The notes beneath the pieces are model-generated. The model ran no database searches. It was not told where the DNA came from and was given only the letters and a program-made list of their open reading frames with translations. The translations under genes were made by a program, and so were the position numbers. DNA of 64,000 nt, taken from contig NZ_HE997184.1 in the NCBI RefSeq assembly GCF_000312445.1, positions 257,346-321,345 of the forward strand, in the 5' to 3' direction. Positions 45,517 to 54,545 of the stretch are shown here, piece after piece. Source of the DNA: Phocaeicola abscessus CCUG 55929. GTDB taxonomy: Bacteria > Bacteroidota > Bacteroidia > Bacteroidales > Bacteroidaceae. Every line of letters starts with the position of its first letter. Within the stretch, counting starts at the first letter, position 1.

Positions 45517-46145
45517 TTACGACAACATTCATCCCCGAAGCGGTAGTCTTGGCCGACGGCGATTATCCGTCGCACCCTTACCCGCTGAGCCTATTGGAAC
45601 AGTCGCCGACAGTTGTCTGCTGCGACGGTGCTGCAGAAAGCTACTTCGCCCACGGACATCGACCGGAAGCAATCGTCGGCGACGGCGATTCTCTTTCCGC
45701 CGCATCGAAACGGAAGTTCGCAGAAAAGTTAGTGATCGTCGACGAACAGGAGACCAACGATCTGTCGAAAGCCATGCGTTTCCTCCGTCGGCACGGTTTT
45801 CAGAAAGTCGCCATCGTAGGAGCTACGGGAAAACGGGAAGATCATACCTTAGGAAACATCAGCCTACTGATGGAATATCTGAATCAAGGCTTCGAGGTGC
45901 GAATGATCACGGATCACGGCGTATTCGTTCCCGCACGCGATACGCAAACCTTCGAATCCGAACGGGGACAGCAGATCTCCGTATTCAACTTCGATGCAAA
46001 GCATCTGCAAAGCGAAGGGCTCGTCTATCCGATCGGCGATCTCTCCGCTTGGTGGAAAGGGACATTGAACGAAGCGCAAAACGCTTCGTTCACCATCCGC
46101 GCCGAAGGAAATTATTTAGTATACAAGGCATATCGCCCCCTCTGA
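45513..46145 (+). CDS. thiN: Thiamine pyrophosphokinase
   Basis: Transfers pyrophosphate from ATP to thiamine, making TPP and trapping imported thiamine. The 210-residue protein shows VVCCDGAAESYF, the acidic EAIVGDGDSLS and EQETNDLSKAMRFL motifs, and the AIVGATGKREDHTLGNISLL block, all diagnostic. The ATG at 45513 overlaps the pnuT stop (ATGA); an ATG 24 bp earlier is also in frame. It is the last gene of the riboswitch operon. Confidence 0.94.
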   Translation: MITTTFIPEAVVLADGDYPSHPYPLSLLEQSPTVVCCDGAAESYFAHGHRPEAIVGDGDSLSAASKRKFAEKLVIVDEQETNDLSKAMRFLRRHGFQKVAIVGATGKREDHTLGNISLLMEYLNQGFEVRMITDHGVFVPARDTQTFESERGQQISVFNFDAKHLQSEGLVYPIGDLSAWWKGTLNEAQNASFTIRAEGNYLVYKAYRPL

Positions 46146-46168
46146 AGCATGGATGAGGAAACATCCCG

Positions 46169-46852
46169 TTATTTTACCGTTGCCGTAATGAATTCCTCAC
46201 CGGCAGACTTCGAGGTATCATTCTCGTAAAGCGAAGAGTACTTTCCCGCGGGCAAATCGGAGAGCACGAAGGTATTGCATTTTCTACCGGCAATCACCTT
46301 ATCGGTGGCAGCGGTATTGATAGCGGTGGCGATCAGATCAACCAATGCGCCGAAGCCGCCACTTCCGCTGCTTATCTTGGTATCTACACTGATCTGCCCA
46401 GCTCTGGTGTACAACGTCCGTCCGGTTTTGGTCGAACGCAGGATGTATTCTACGTTAACGGTGAGCATACCGCCGATATGGTCGCGTTCCCACTCTTTGA
46501 TAATGGTAAACATGGCAGCGTCCGCACCGAGTACTTCCCGAAAGGAAGTCAGGTCGCTCTCGATGAACATTTCGGAATCGTATGCGCTTTCTTGCTGGAA
46601 CATTTCCATGGTCAGATAAGGAGAATAGACATAGTAACCCTTCTCGCACAGGGGGAGGTACAAGGTTGTATAGAAATAATCCTTCGCCTCGGCATGATTG
46701 GTCTGGTTGATCGGCGGCATGATGGCGATCGTCAGAGGCCTTTCCTCATACATGCCAGGATATTGTTCTCCTAATGTCTTAGTCACCGTTTGAGTCGTCG
46801 TACAGGACACGAATAAAATCGGCACGAGTGCTAAAGCTATGTTTCTTTTCAT
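46169..46852 (-). CDS. DUF799/GNA1162-like lipoprotein
   Basis: A 227-residue lipoprotein with lipobox LFVSC (Cys17). ERPLTIAIMPPINQTNHAEA and FREVLGADAAMFTIIKEWER match the DUF799 family, whose Neisseria member GNA1162 has a TolB-like periplasmic fold. It is the last gene of a four-gene operon with a CsgG-like protein, a small lipoprotein and a DUF4810 lipoprotein, overlapping the latter by 4 bp. A role in an outer-membrane or secretion-related complex is inferred from this context, not shown. Confidence 0.8.
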   Translation of the reverse strand: MKRNIALALVPILFVSCTTTQTVTKTLGEQYPGMYEERPLTIAIMPPINQTNHAEAKDYFYTTLYLPLCEKGYYVYSPYLTMEMFQQESAYDSEMFIESDLTSFREVLGADAAMFTIIKEWERDHIGGMLTVNVEYILRSTKTGRTLYTRAGQISVDTKISSGSGGFGALVDLIATAINTAATDKVIAGRKCNTFVLSDLPAGKYSSLYENDTSKSAGEEFITATVK

Positions 46853-47193
46853 TTTTCGAGTTGTTTAACGATACGTGATATATATTTCTCCGATTCCGGA
46901 TACAGTTCCATTTCCTGCTTCAGGAACTCTATTCCCTCCTCTTTCTTGCCAGTTTTATAGAGCAAATAGCCATATTCCGCATACATTCCCGGAGGGACGA
47001 CGCCACGAGTAGCTTTCTGCCCCTTTATAAGTTTCTGATACTGCACCAAGACTTTATCTTTCAGTTCTTCAGTCTGTCTTTTGCTGTACTGATAAGTGAT
47101 ACCCTCATAATCGTACCATGAGTACAAAGAGTTCGTGGTGGTACATGAACCGAACGAAAAGGCAAGCGCGACGGCTATGAATAGCTTTTTCAT
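46849..47193 (-). CDS. DUF4810-family lipoprotein
   Basis: A 114-residue lipoprotein: lipobox FSFGSC (Cys17) followed by TTTNSLYSWYDYEGITYQYS, typical of DUF4810. The C-terminal helices (AEYGYLLYKTGKKEEGIEFL) look like one TPR unit. It is regularly found between CsgG-like and DUF799 genes in Gram-negative bacteria, as here. Its start overlaps the end of the preceding gene by one base. Confidence 0.82.
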   Translation of the reverse strand: MKKLFIAVALAFSFGSCTTTNSLYSWYDYEGITYQYSKRQTEELKDKVLVQYQKLIKGQKATRGVVPPGMYAEYGYLLYKTGKKEEGIEFLKQEMELYPESEKYISRIVKQLEK

Positions 47194-47528
47194 TACGGCA
47201 GTACGATTTGTTTAACTTCTTGGGTGGATAAAAAAATTTTTTTCCGGTAGATCGTCTCGCCTTCATAACTTACTTTCACGGTACGAGTGCCCGTAGCAAT
47301 GCCGTACTGCGTTCCCCGACGGTTGGCTTTTTTCTGTGTCACCACCTGGGCAGTAAAAGGTTGCGCGTCGTCGACCGTCACTTGTACCTTTTCGCCGGCA
47401 TATCGATCCGGGCTGACGAACAGCAGATAGGCTATATCTTCCTTGCCGCTCTGTTGGGCGACGGGGAAGTTCGCCTTACAGCTACACAGCAGCAGAGGCA
47501 GTGCGAATAGAATCAATCGTTTTTTCAT
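47193..47528 (-). CDS. Small lipoprotein of the CsgG-type operon
   Basis: A 111-residue lipoprotein with lipobox LLLCSC (Cys17). The body is beta-rich and basic (YAGEKVQVTVDDAQPFTAQV, TVKVSYEGETIYRKKIFLST), like a small PEGA-type domain. No specific family is recognised. It sits between the CsgG-like and DUF4810 genes with a 4-bp upstream overlap, so it is probably a subunit of the same complex. Confidence 0.7.
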   Translation of the reverse strand: MKKRLILFALPLLLCSCKANFPVAQQSGKEDIAYLLFVSPDRYAGEKVQVTVDDAQPFTAQVVTQKKANRRGTQYGIATGTRTVKVSYEGETIYRKKIFLSTQEVKQIVLP

Positions 47529-48451
47529 TTTGTCTCTTCAATTATATAGTTGCCCATATTCGTTGCGTTTATATGCTCGGTGGTAGTCACTTCTACAAAC
47601 GAGTATTCCGTTTCGGGGGTGTCTCCGCCTGTGGAAACGACCTTGACTTGCCCCACGCTCTTTCCCGGCAGAGTTATCATGATGCCTGTCTGGGGATTCT
47701 TCACTTTCCTCCCCTTCGTCAGGATGGAGAACATCATTCCTTCCCGGATGCCTTGGCTATTCCCGCCGGCTATCAAAACCGCATCCGGTTCGTACGAAAT
47801 GAAGTATGTTTTCCAAGGAGTGTCCGTACATTTGTTGATGATATTCTCAACCAACTGACCGACGGCTTCGGAGATGGCCTTATCGCTGAGCGTGGCATCG
47901 AAACCGGCTCGGCCGCCGACTCCCATCGTAGTCTTGGTAGTGAGTTCCGCCGAGCCTTTGGCTTCGTCGGAATAAATGATAAGACCGGTAGCTACATCCA
48001 CCAGACGAATGGAAACGGTCGCCTCTACCGTTTGAGTTTTTTGAGAGGAGAATACGCCGCTTTTTCCCGTATTCTTACGCCCGTACTCCGTGATGGAACC
48101 GATAATCATATAGTCGGCTCCAACAGTCGACGAAACGTTTTCACCTTTCTGACATTCTTCCAGAAGCGAGGCCAGATCGCCTCTTTCAAACAAGAGGAAC
48201 TTCCCCGAAGCAGCCAACTTGGACGAGAGAATATCCAGTGCCTGCTTGCCCATCGGGTCGTTCTCTTTGTCGTAAAAGATTCCCTTGGCATATTGCGTCT
48301 CATTCGAAAAGCGCCCAATGGCTACTTTCCTTTTGAGTGTCATGCCTTCGTCCTGCCCCAGTGTCAGAGGTTCGATGATCTCAGTTTTACGCTGCGCAGA
48401 AACGCTGCCTGCGAGCATCAGCATGATTATCAACAAAACTAATCTGTTCAT
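47525..48451 (-). CDS. CsgG/HfaB-like curli-assembly-type protein
   Basis: A 308-residue exported protein of the CsgG family, which forms outer membrane secretion channels or periplasmic complexes. Conserved segments are KVAIGRFSNETQYA, LERGDLASLLEE-like FERGDLASLLEECQKGEN, GADYMIIGSITEYG and VDVATGLIIYSDEAKG. Unlike typical CsgG it has no lipobox; the signal peptide ends AGSVSAQ, suggesting cleavage by signal peptidase I. It leads an operon with three lipoproteins, one of which could supply the membrane anchor. The 354-bp gap to metA holds only the metA promoter. Confidence 0.87.
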   Translation of the reverse strand: MNRLVLLIIMLMLAGSVSAQRKTEIIEPLTLGQDEGMTLKRKVAIGRFSNETQYAKGIFYDKENDPMGKQALDILSSKLAASGKFLLFERGDLASLLEECQKGENVSSTVGADYMIIGSITEYGRKNTGKSGVFSSQKTQTVEATVSIRLVDVATGLIIYSDEAKGSAELTTKTTMGVGGRAGFDATLSDKAISEAVGQLVENIINKCTDTPWKTYFISYEPDAVLIAGGNSQGIREGMMFSILTKGRKVKNPQTGIMITLPGKSVGQVKVVSTGGDTPETEYSFVEVTTTEHINATNMGNYIIEETK

Positions 48452-48751
48452 AAAACTAATTATAATAATTTAAATAACTGTATTCTTCAATAGTCAAGCG
48501 ACCGATATAAATCGGTTTGCTGTCATTATCGCAAACAAAGTTAGAGAAATATTTCGTAATCGATGAGAAGGTCGGAAAAAAATCGATACGGAAATCAAAA
48601 AATCCCCTCTACGGTTCATCTTTCATCACACTGCAAGAGTAAAACTCCAGGTTAGACGCTACTGATTCAATTAGCGAGAGCTAAAGTTCGCTTTCGCCGA
48701 CCGGGTGAGCAGGGAAGAAAATAAATCCCGTTTTGGAAAAGTTTCGATAAA

Positions 48752-48783
48752 TTTGACTTTCCTCTCAGCTTGCACTATCTTTG
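48752..48783 (+). promoter_or_regulatory. Promoter of metA
   Basis: TTTG (48752-48755) and TATCTTTG (48776-48783) are separated by 20 bp. The box overlaps an upstream in-frame ATG at 48770, fixing the start at 48806. Confidence 0.75.
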
Positions 48784-48805
48784 CATACGATTAAATCGAA
48801 CGATA

Positions 48806-49708
48806 ATGTCTGTGATTATTCCTGATAACTTACCTGCCATCGAGTTGCTGCAGGAAGAACATATCCGCGTCTACGGCCAATCGGAAACGATTCGACACCA
48901 CTTTGCTCCATTACGTGTGGCGCTGCTGAACCTGATGCCGTTAAAGATCTCCACCGAAGCCGATTACATCCGCTTGCTCTCCAACTCCCCCCTGTGGGTA
49001 GAACTAACGTTCATGAAATTGCGTTCGCACACCTCCAAAAATACTCCGTTAGTACATTTGAATCGGTTCTATCGGTTTTTCGACGAGCTAAAGAATCAAC
49101 ATTTCGACGGGCTGATCATTACCGGAGCTCCTGTGGAATTGATTCCTTTCGAAGAAGTAGACTATTGGCAGGAGCTGATCGAAGTATTCGACTGGGCGCA
49201 TGAGCAGATCCCCTCCGCCCTGTATATCTGCTGGGCGTCGCAGGCCGCTCTTTATCACTTTCATCATATCCCCAAATATCGATTGGATAAGAAGATGTTC
49301 GGTATTTTTCCGCATCGACTGGACGTAGAAGGGGTACCCATCTTTCACGGTTTCGACGACGTATTCTATGTGCCGCACAGCCGTTATACGGAAATTCGGA
49401 AAGAAGACGTACTGAAAGTGAAAGCGTTGACTCTCCTCGCCGAAAGCGAAGAGTCAGGCGTTTATATGGCAACGGCTCGAAAAGGTCGGGAATTCTTCAT
49501 TACCGGTCATTCGGAATATGAACCTCTTCGCCTGGACATGGAATACCAGCGTGACTTGAACAGGGGACTTCCTACCGAAGTCCCCCAGCACTATTATGTG
49601 GACGACGATCCGGTGAAAAGACCATTGGTGCGTTGGCGGGCGCATTCCAACCTACTGTTTACCAATTGGCTGAATTATTACGTTTCACAACAAATAGCCT
49701 ATCAATGA
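48806..49708 (+). CDS. metA: Homoserine O-acyltransferase, probably acetyl-CoA-specific
   Basis: First committed step of methionine synthesis, activating homoserine. The 300-residue protein has the nucleophile Cys142 (YICWASQAALYHF) and the His235-Glu237 pair in ITGHSEYEP, at the numbering used for characterised MetA enzymes. Position 111 is Glu (GAPVELIPFEEVDYW). In the family, Glu111 goes with acetyl-CoA and Gly111 with succinyl-CoA, so acetylation is predicted. The start follows from the promoter. No SAM riboswitch is seen. Confidence 0.94.
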   Translation: MSVIIPDNLPAIELLQEEHIRVYGQSETIRHHFAPLRVALLNLMPLKISTEADYIRLLSNSPLWVELTFMKLRSHTSKNTPLVHLNRFYRFFDELKNQHFDGLIITGAPVELIPFEEVDYWQELIEVFDWAHEQIPSALYICWASQAALYHFHHIPKYRLDKKMFGIFPHRLDVEGVPIFHGFDDVFYVPHSRYTEIRKEDVLKVKALTLLAESEESGVYMATARKGREFFITGHSEYEPLRLDMEYQRDLNRGLPTEVPQHYYVDDDPVKRPLVRWRAHSNLLFTNWLNYYVSQQIAYQ

Positions 49709-49826
49709 TTCCTCGCCCCATCGAGTTGCAGACCGACCAAGGACGCAACGTATGGCATAGCAGCCATGTACGCCTCTCGTATCCATCGGAACAGGCGCTC
49801 GATACCGAGCGTATTATGCCCGTTTC

Positions 49827-50297
49827 TTATTTGAGCAAATCCGATTTGATTACTTCCTCGAATTGCATTTTGTTCATGGCGCCTACCTGCATCTTAGGCG
49901 TGCCCTCTTTCGGAATAAAAAGTATGGACGGGATAGAGCGAATGCCAAACATGGCAGCCAATTCCTGCTCCTTGTCAACATCTACCTTATAGATATCCAA
50001 CTGACCGTCGTATTCTTCCGCCAAGCTATCCAATATCGGCGCGGTAGCCTTGCAAGGGCCGCACCAGGTAGCATAGAAATCGATAATAGCAGGTAAATTA
50101 CCCTTGAATTCCCATTTCTGCGGATTCTTTTCGTAATCCATGATCTTATTCTTGAATTCCTCCGCCGTCAATTCTTTCGTTTTCATCGTTTTAATCTCCT
50201 TTCTCTGTTCCTTTTGTCGTTTCTGCTTGGCTTCCGAACACCCCGTAGGCAAAATGGTCAAAACCAACATAAACGTAAATACTAATTTAATCTTCAT
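49827..50297 (-). CDS. Thioredoxin-fold lipoprotein
   Basis: A 156-residue periplasmic thioredoxin. The signal peptide ends in a lipobox ILPTGC (Cys20), then a charged linker (about 21-45) leads to the thioredoxin domain with DFYATWCGPCKATAPI (Cys79, Cys82) and the cis-Pro segment IRSIPSILFI. It presumably acts as a membrane-tethered disulfide reductase or oxidase. It has its own -7 box and is not in an operon. Confidence 0.9.
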   Translation of the reverse strand: MKIKLVFTFMLVLTILPTGCSEAKQKRQKEQRKEIKTMKTKELTAEEFKNKIMDYEKNPQKWEFKGNLPAIIDFYATWCGPCKATAPILDSLAEEYDGQLDIYKVDVDKEQELAAMFGIRSIPSILFIPKEGTPKMQVGAMNKMQFEEVIKSDLLK

Positions 50298-50334
50298 AAT
50301 TCTTTTTATTTATATTTTCCGTCGGAAAACGTCA

Positions 50335-50342
50335 CAAAGATA
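50335..50342 (-). promoter_or_regulatory. -7 box of the thioredoxin lipoprotein gene
   Basis: TATCTTTG on the minus strand, 38 bp before the ATG at 50297. Confidence 0.5.
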
Positions 50343-50530
50343 AACAGGTTCTTTTTGATAAAACAAGTTTCCATCAGAAAACAGATAATTTACAACACAC
50401 ATTAACTAAACGGCGTATGCTTTAACAATTTCCAATGGAAAGTATCACACGAGGAACTCGTGACAGAAAGCATGTATTCACGCCTTCCGTCGAAAGGTTT
50501 CGAAACGATTTAATCGACTTTACGGGTAGA

Positions 50531-51499
50531 TTATTCCAAACTTTTCAGCAAGCGTTTCAATACGACCGAAGCAGAGATCTCACGATTGGCAGCTTCTGGA
50601 ATGACCAACGATGTGGAAGCCTCGATGACATCGTCGGTGACGATCATATTGCGTCGGACAGGCAAACAATGCATGAAGAAGGCGTCGTTCGTCCACGACA
50701 TGTGCTCCATATCGACCATCCAACTCCTGTCTCTACTCAATATCTTCCCGTAATCAGCCGGATCGGTCACACCCGGACAAGCCCAATTCTTGGCGTAAAT
50801 AAAATCGGCTCCCGCAAAGGCTTTTTTCTGATCATATTCCACCTTCGCTTTGCGCACGAACTTCGGGTCTAACTCATAACCTTCGGGATGGGTGATGACG
50901 AATTCCACATCGGCTTCGTTCATCCAGTCGGCAAACGAATTCGGTACTGCTTGCGGCAAAGCACGCGGATGTGGGGCCCAAGAAAGAACCACTTTCGGAC
51001 ATCGCCTTTTCTTACACTCTTCAATGGTTATCCAATCGGCAAAGGCCTGCAACGGATGGCCGGTAGCCGCTTCCATCGAGAAGACCGGACAACCTGAGTA
51101 CCGAATGAACTGGTTCAAAATCTTCTCCGTATAATCATCTTCACGACTCTCTAAACGCGCAAACGAGCGTACGCCGATAATATCGGCATAATTCCCCATC
51201 ACCGGAATCGCTTCCAGCAGGTGTTCGCTCTTATCGCCGTCCATCACCACTCCTCGTTCGGTCTCTAGCTTCCACGCCCCCTGATTGACATCGAGCACGA
51301 TCACGTCCATTCCTAAATTACGGGCGGCTTTTTGCGTACTCAATCGAGTACGCAGACTGTTATTAAAGAAGATAAGCAAACACGTCTTATGGCGTCCCAA
51401 CCGTTCATATAGGTAACGATCCCGCTTAATTTCAAAGGCTTCCTCCAACGCTTCGTTCAAGTTACCCATATCTTTTACATTTGTAAAGTACCGCATCAT
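50531..51499 (-). CDS. argF': N-succinylornithine-type carbamoyltransferase
   Basis: Arginine pathway transcarbamylase of Bacteroidota that uses acylated ornithine. The 322-residue protein closely follows the Bacteroides fragilis enzyme: FFNNSLRTRLSTQKAARNLG (carbamoyl phosphate site), NQGAWKLETERGVVMDGDK, FSMEAATGHPLQ and FFMHCLPVRRNMIVTDDVIE. The residue known to decide between succinyl (Pro90) and acetyl (Glu92) ornithine is Ser here, in GDKSEHLL, so acyl specificity is open. The 233-bp gap to the thioredoxin gene holds only that gene's promoter. Confidence 0.92.
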   Translation of the reverse strand: MMRYFTNVKDMGNLNEALEEAFEIKRDRYLYERLGRHKTCLLIFFNNSLRTRLSTQKAARNLGMDVIVLDVNQGAWKLETERGVVMDGDKSEHLLEAIPVMGNYADIIGVRSFARLESREDDYTEKILNQFIRYSGCPVFSMEAATGHPLQAFADWITIEECKKRRCPKVVLSWAPHPRALPQAVPNSFADWMNEADVEFVITHPEGYELDPKFVRKAKVEYDQKKAFAGADFIYAKNWACPGVTDPADYGKILSRDRSWMVDMEHMSWTNDAFFMHCLPVRRNMIVTDDVIEASTSLVIPEAANREISASVVLKRLLKSLE

Positions 51500-51525
51500 T
51501 ATTCTTTTTAATGATAATAACTACG

Positions 51526-51533
51526 CAAAGTTA
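51526..51533 (-). promoter_or_regulatory. -7 box of the carbamoyltransferase gene
   Basis: TAACTTTG on the minus strand, 27 bp before the ATG at 51499. Confidence 0.5.
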
Positions 51534-51556
51534 GAAAAAATTCGCATATTTGTATT

Positions 51557-52348
51557 ATGAAAACAAAAGCCATTTTCTTCGATATTGACGGGACATTGGT
51601 CTCTTTCCGAACGCACCGTATTCCCGATTCCGCTCAAGAAGCCATATCCGCTTTACGTGCCGACGGCATTAAAACCTTTATTGCGACGGGACGTCCCTGG
51701 ATCCTTATCGACAATCTGGAAGATACTGTCTTCGACGGTTATATCACCGTAAACGGCTGCTCTTGCTTCACTGCAGACTTCAAGCCGATCTACGAAAGCA
51801 GTATTCCCCGAGAAGATGTCGGCCGCCTTATCGACTCAGGCATTACCGACGAAATCCCCTTCGTCTTTACCGATGGTACGGACATGTTCGTAACAGGTAT
51901 CAACGAACGTGTCAAGGCAATTGCCAACCTTATTCGCCTCCCTGTGCCGCGAGTTGCTCCTGTAGAAGATGCTCGCCATAAAGATTTCTTTCAGATGATG
52001 GGATATTTTACCGAAGAAGAAGAAAGAGAAAACCGATTAAATCTTTTCAATCAGATTCTGACACATTGTACGCCAATGCGCTGGCACCCCCTCTTTGCCG
52101 ACATCATTACTTCGGGAAACAGTAAACGGACGGGTATCGATAAAGTACTCGATTATTTCCATATCGATCTATCCGAGAGCATGGCTTTCGGCGATGGCGG
52201 CAACGATATACCTATGCTCAGACATGTAGCTATAGGCGTGGCGATGGGAAATGCCGGCGATAAAGTCAAAGCTGCAGCCGATTATGTGACGACGGAAATC
52301 GACGAAGACGGTGTCGCCAAGGCACTACGACATTTCAACTTGATATAA
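51557..52348 (+). CDS. HAD-superfamily Cof-type phosphatase
   Basis: A 263-residue hydrolase with the HAD motifs in order: FFDIDGTLVS (motif I, nucleophilic first Asp), FIATGRPW (II), a Lys in GNSKRTGIDKVLDYF (III) and AFGDGGNDIPML (IV). A large C2B cap between motifs II and III marks the Cof group, which dephosphorylates sugar phosphates or cofactors. The GH92 gene follows after 10 bp, so the two may be co-transcribed. Confidence 0.92.
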   Translation: MKTKAIFFDIDGTLVSFRTHRIPDSAQEAISALRADGIKTFIATGRPWILIDNLEDTVFDGYITVNGCSCFTADFKPIYESSIPREDVGRLIDSGITDEIPFVFTDGTDMFVTGINERVKAIANLIRLPVPRVAPVEDARHKDFFQMMGYFTEEEERENRLNLFNQILTHCTPMRWHPLFADIITSGNSKRTGIDKVLDYFHIDLSESMAFGDGGNDIPMLRHVAIGVAMGNAGDKVKAAADYVTTEIDEDGVAKALRHFNLI

Positions 52349-52358
52349 CATTACATCG

Positions 52359-54545
52359 ATGAAAAAGACATTCTGCTATCTTATTTTCTCCATCTCGACC
52401 GTCTGTTTGACAGGTTGCCGCCCAGAGCAAGCGGCGAAGAAAGATTACGCACAGTACGTGAACACCTTTATCGGAGGCGCAGCCAACGGACATACGTTCC
52501 CCGGAGCCTGCGTACCGTTCGGCCTCGTTCAAACAAGCCCTGTGACAGGTGCTATCGGTTGGGGATATTGCTCCGAATACATGAATGCGGATTCCGTCGT
52601 CTGGGGATTCACTCAAACTCATCTCAACGGCACGGGATGCATGGATTTGGGCGATATCCTCATCATGCCGATTACAGGAAACCGAATCAGAAGCTGGGAT
52701 GCTTACAGAAGCACTTTCTCCAAATCGAACGAACACGCCGTTCCCGGCTACTACGCCGTAGAACTCGACAAACCGAAAGTAAAAGCGGAACTGACTGCGA
52801 CAACTCACGTAACCTTGCATCGATATACGTTCCATCAGGCCGACTCTGCCTCCGTCCTGATCGACTTGCAACACGGGCCGGCGTGGAATGAAAACATTTA
52901 TCATTCGCAAGTCGATCTCTGCCATACACAATGGGAAGACGCACAAACCTTGACCGGACATGTAAAAAATACAGTGTGGGTAGAACAAGATTATTTCTTC
53001 GTACTGAAATTCGATCGCCCCGTAACCAATCATCTCCTTTTGCCTCGGGCTACGGAAAAGGAAAAAGGACAACGCATCATCGCCTCATTCGACCTGAAAG
53101 CGGAAGAAGCATTGCTGATGAAAATCGGCCTCTCAACGATCAGTATTGCCGGAGCGAAAAAGAATATGGAAACCGAGCTTGCCGACTGGGATTTCGATAC
53201 TGTCCGTCAAACTGCCTACGACACGTGGAACGGTTATTTAAGCCGAGTAGACGTAACGGGAACGAAAGAGGAAAAAATCAACTACTACACCAGTCTGTAT
53301 CATGCCTTGATCCAACCGAATGAAATCTCGGACGTAGATGGCTTCTATCGCAATTCCACTGACTCCGTCGTAAAATCTGCGACGGGAAAGTCTTATTCCA
53401 CATTCTCGTGTTGGGATACATACCGTGCGGCCAACTCCCTTTACACCCTCCTGACACCTGAGATGGTAGACGATTTTATCAATTCCTTGATAGAGCACGG
53501 AGAAGTACAAGGCTTTCTTCCTATTTGGGAACTTTGGGGGAAAGACAATTATTGCATGGTGGGCAATCATGCTGTTCCGATAGTGGCTGAAGCTTATGCC
53601 AAGGGATTTAAAGGATTCGATGCGGAAAAGGCATTTGCCATCATCAAACACGGCCAAACCGTCTCGCATCCCTTGAAGTCGAATTGGGAAGTCTACATGA
53701 AGTACGGCTATTTCCCCTGCGATTTGATCGATAACGAATCCGTTTCATCTACGTTGGAAAATGTGTACGACGATTACGCAGCATCCGAGATGGCCAAACG
53801 TTTAGGCAAAACGAAAGAGGCCGAATACTTCGCCAAACGCGCCGAGTTTTATAAAAATTTGTTCGACAACGAAACCAATTTCATGCGCCCCCGCCTCTCG
53901 GACGGAAGTTGGACAGTCCCTTTCGATCCAATGCGAGCAGGTGAAAATACAGGGTATACCGAAGGAAATGCTTGGCAATATACCTGGCACGTACAGCATG
54001 ACGTACCCGGTTTGATTGAACTATTTGGTGGGCCGGAGAAATTCACGGCAAAGATCGATTCTATGTTTCTGCTCGAGTTAAAAACAGATGTAGTCGACAT
54101 CTCTGGTCTCATCGGTCAGTATGCGCACGGCAACGAACCGTGTCATCATATAGCGTATCTCTATGCATTAGCCGGTCAATCGAAAAAGACGCAGGAACTG
54201 ATCCGCCGAATCTTTGACACCCAATACAGTCCCCACCCCGACGGACTTTGCGGCAACGACGATTGCGGGCAAATGTCGGCCTGGTACATGTTCTCCGCCA
54301 TGGGATTCTATCCCGTCGATCCCGTCAGCTGCAAGTATATATTCGGAGCCCCCCAGCTTCCGAAAATCGTTCTTCATTTACAAGATGGGAAGACCTTCAC
54401 CGTAATTGCAAAAAATCTCTCAAAAGAAAACAAGTATGTGGAAAGCGTCAGGCTAAACGGCAAACCATACGCGGAGAACTATATCACACACGAGGATATC
54501 ATAAACGGCGGTACACTCGTATTCAATATGTATGCTGAAAAATAA
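52359..54545 (+). CDS. GH92 alpha-mannosidase lipoprotein
   Basis: Surface or periplasmic exo-alpha-mannosidase of 728 residues. The lipobox is VCLTGC (Cys20). DYAQYVNTFIGGAANGHTFP and ACVPFGLVQTSP form the N-terminal domain typical of GH92, and the catalytic half contains KSYSTFSCWDTYRAANSLYT, EGNAWQYTWHVQHDV and LCGNDDCGQMSAWYMFSAMG. These calcium-dependent enzymes remove mannose from host N-glycans. It lies alone rather than in a SusC/D locus. Confidence 0.95.
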   Translation: MKKTFCYLIFSISTVCLTGCRPEQAAKKDYAQYVNTFIGGAANGHTFPGACVPFGLVQTSPVTGAIGWGYCSEYMNADSVVWGFTQTHLNGTGCMDLGDILIMPITGNRIRSWDAYRSTFSKSNEHAVPGYYAVELDKPKVKAELTATTHVTLHRYTFHQADSASVLIDLQHGPAWNENIYHSQVDLCHTQWEDAQTLTGHVKNTVWVEQDYFFVLKFDRPVTNHLLLPRATEKEKGQRIIASFDLKAEEALLMKIGLSTISIAGAKKNMETELADWDFDTVRQTAYDTWNGYLSRVDVTGTKEEKINYYTSLYHALIQPNEISDVDGFYRNSTDSVVKSATGKSYSTFSCWDTYRAANSLYTLLTPEMVDDFINSLIEHGEVQGFLPIWELWGKDNYCMVGNHAVPIVAEAYAKGFKGFDAEKAFAIIKHGQTVSHPLKSNWEVYMKYGYFPCDLIDNESVSSTLENVYDDYAASEMAKRLGKTKEAEYFAKRAEFYKNLFDNETNFMRPRLSDGSWTVPFDPMRAGENTGYTEGNAWQYTWHVQHDVPGLIELFGGPEKFTAKIDSMFLLELKTDVVDISGLIGQYAHGNEPCHHIAYLYALAGQSKKTQELIRRIFDTQYSPHPDGLCGNDDCGQMSAWYMFSAMGFYPVDPVSCKYIFGAPQLPKIVLHLQDGKTFTVIAKNLSKENKYVESVRLNGKPYAENYITHEDIINGGTLVFNMYAEK

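Noticed and set aside
48452..48805. SAM riboswitch upstream of metA
   Set aside because: I looked for the conserved SAM aptamer core and found only a standard promoter.
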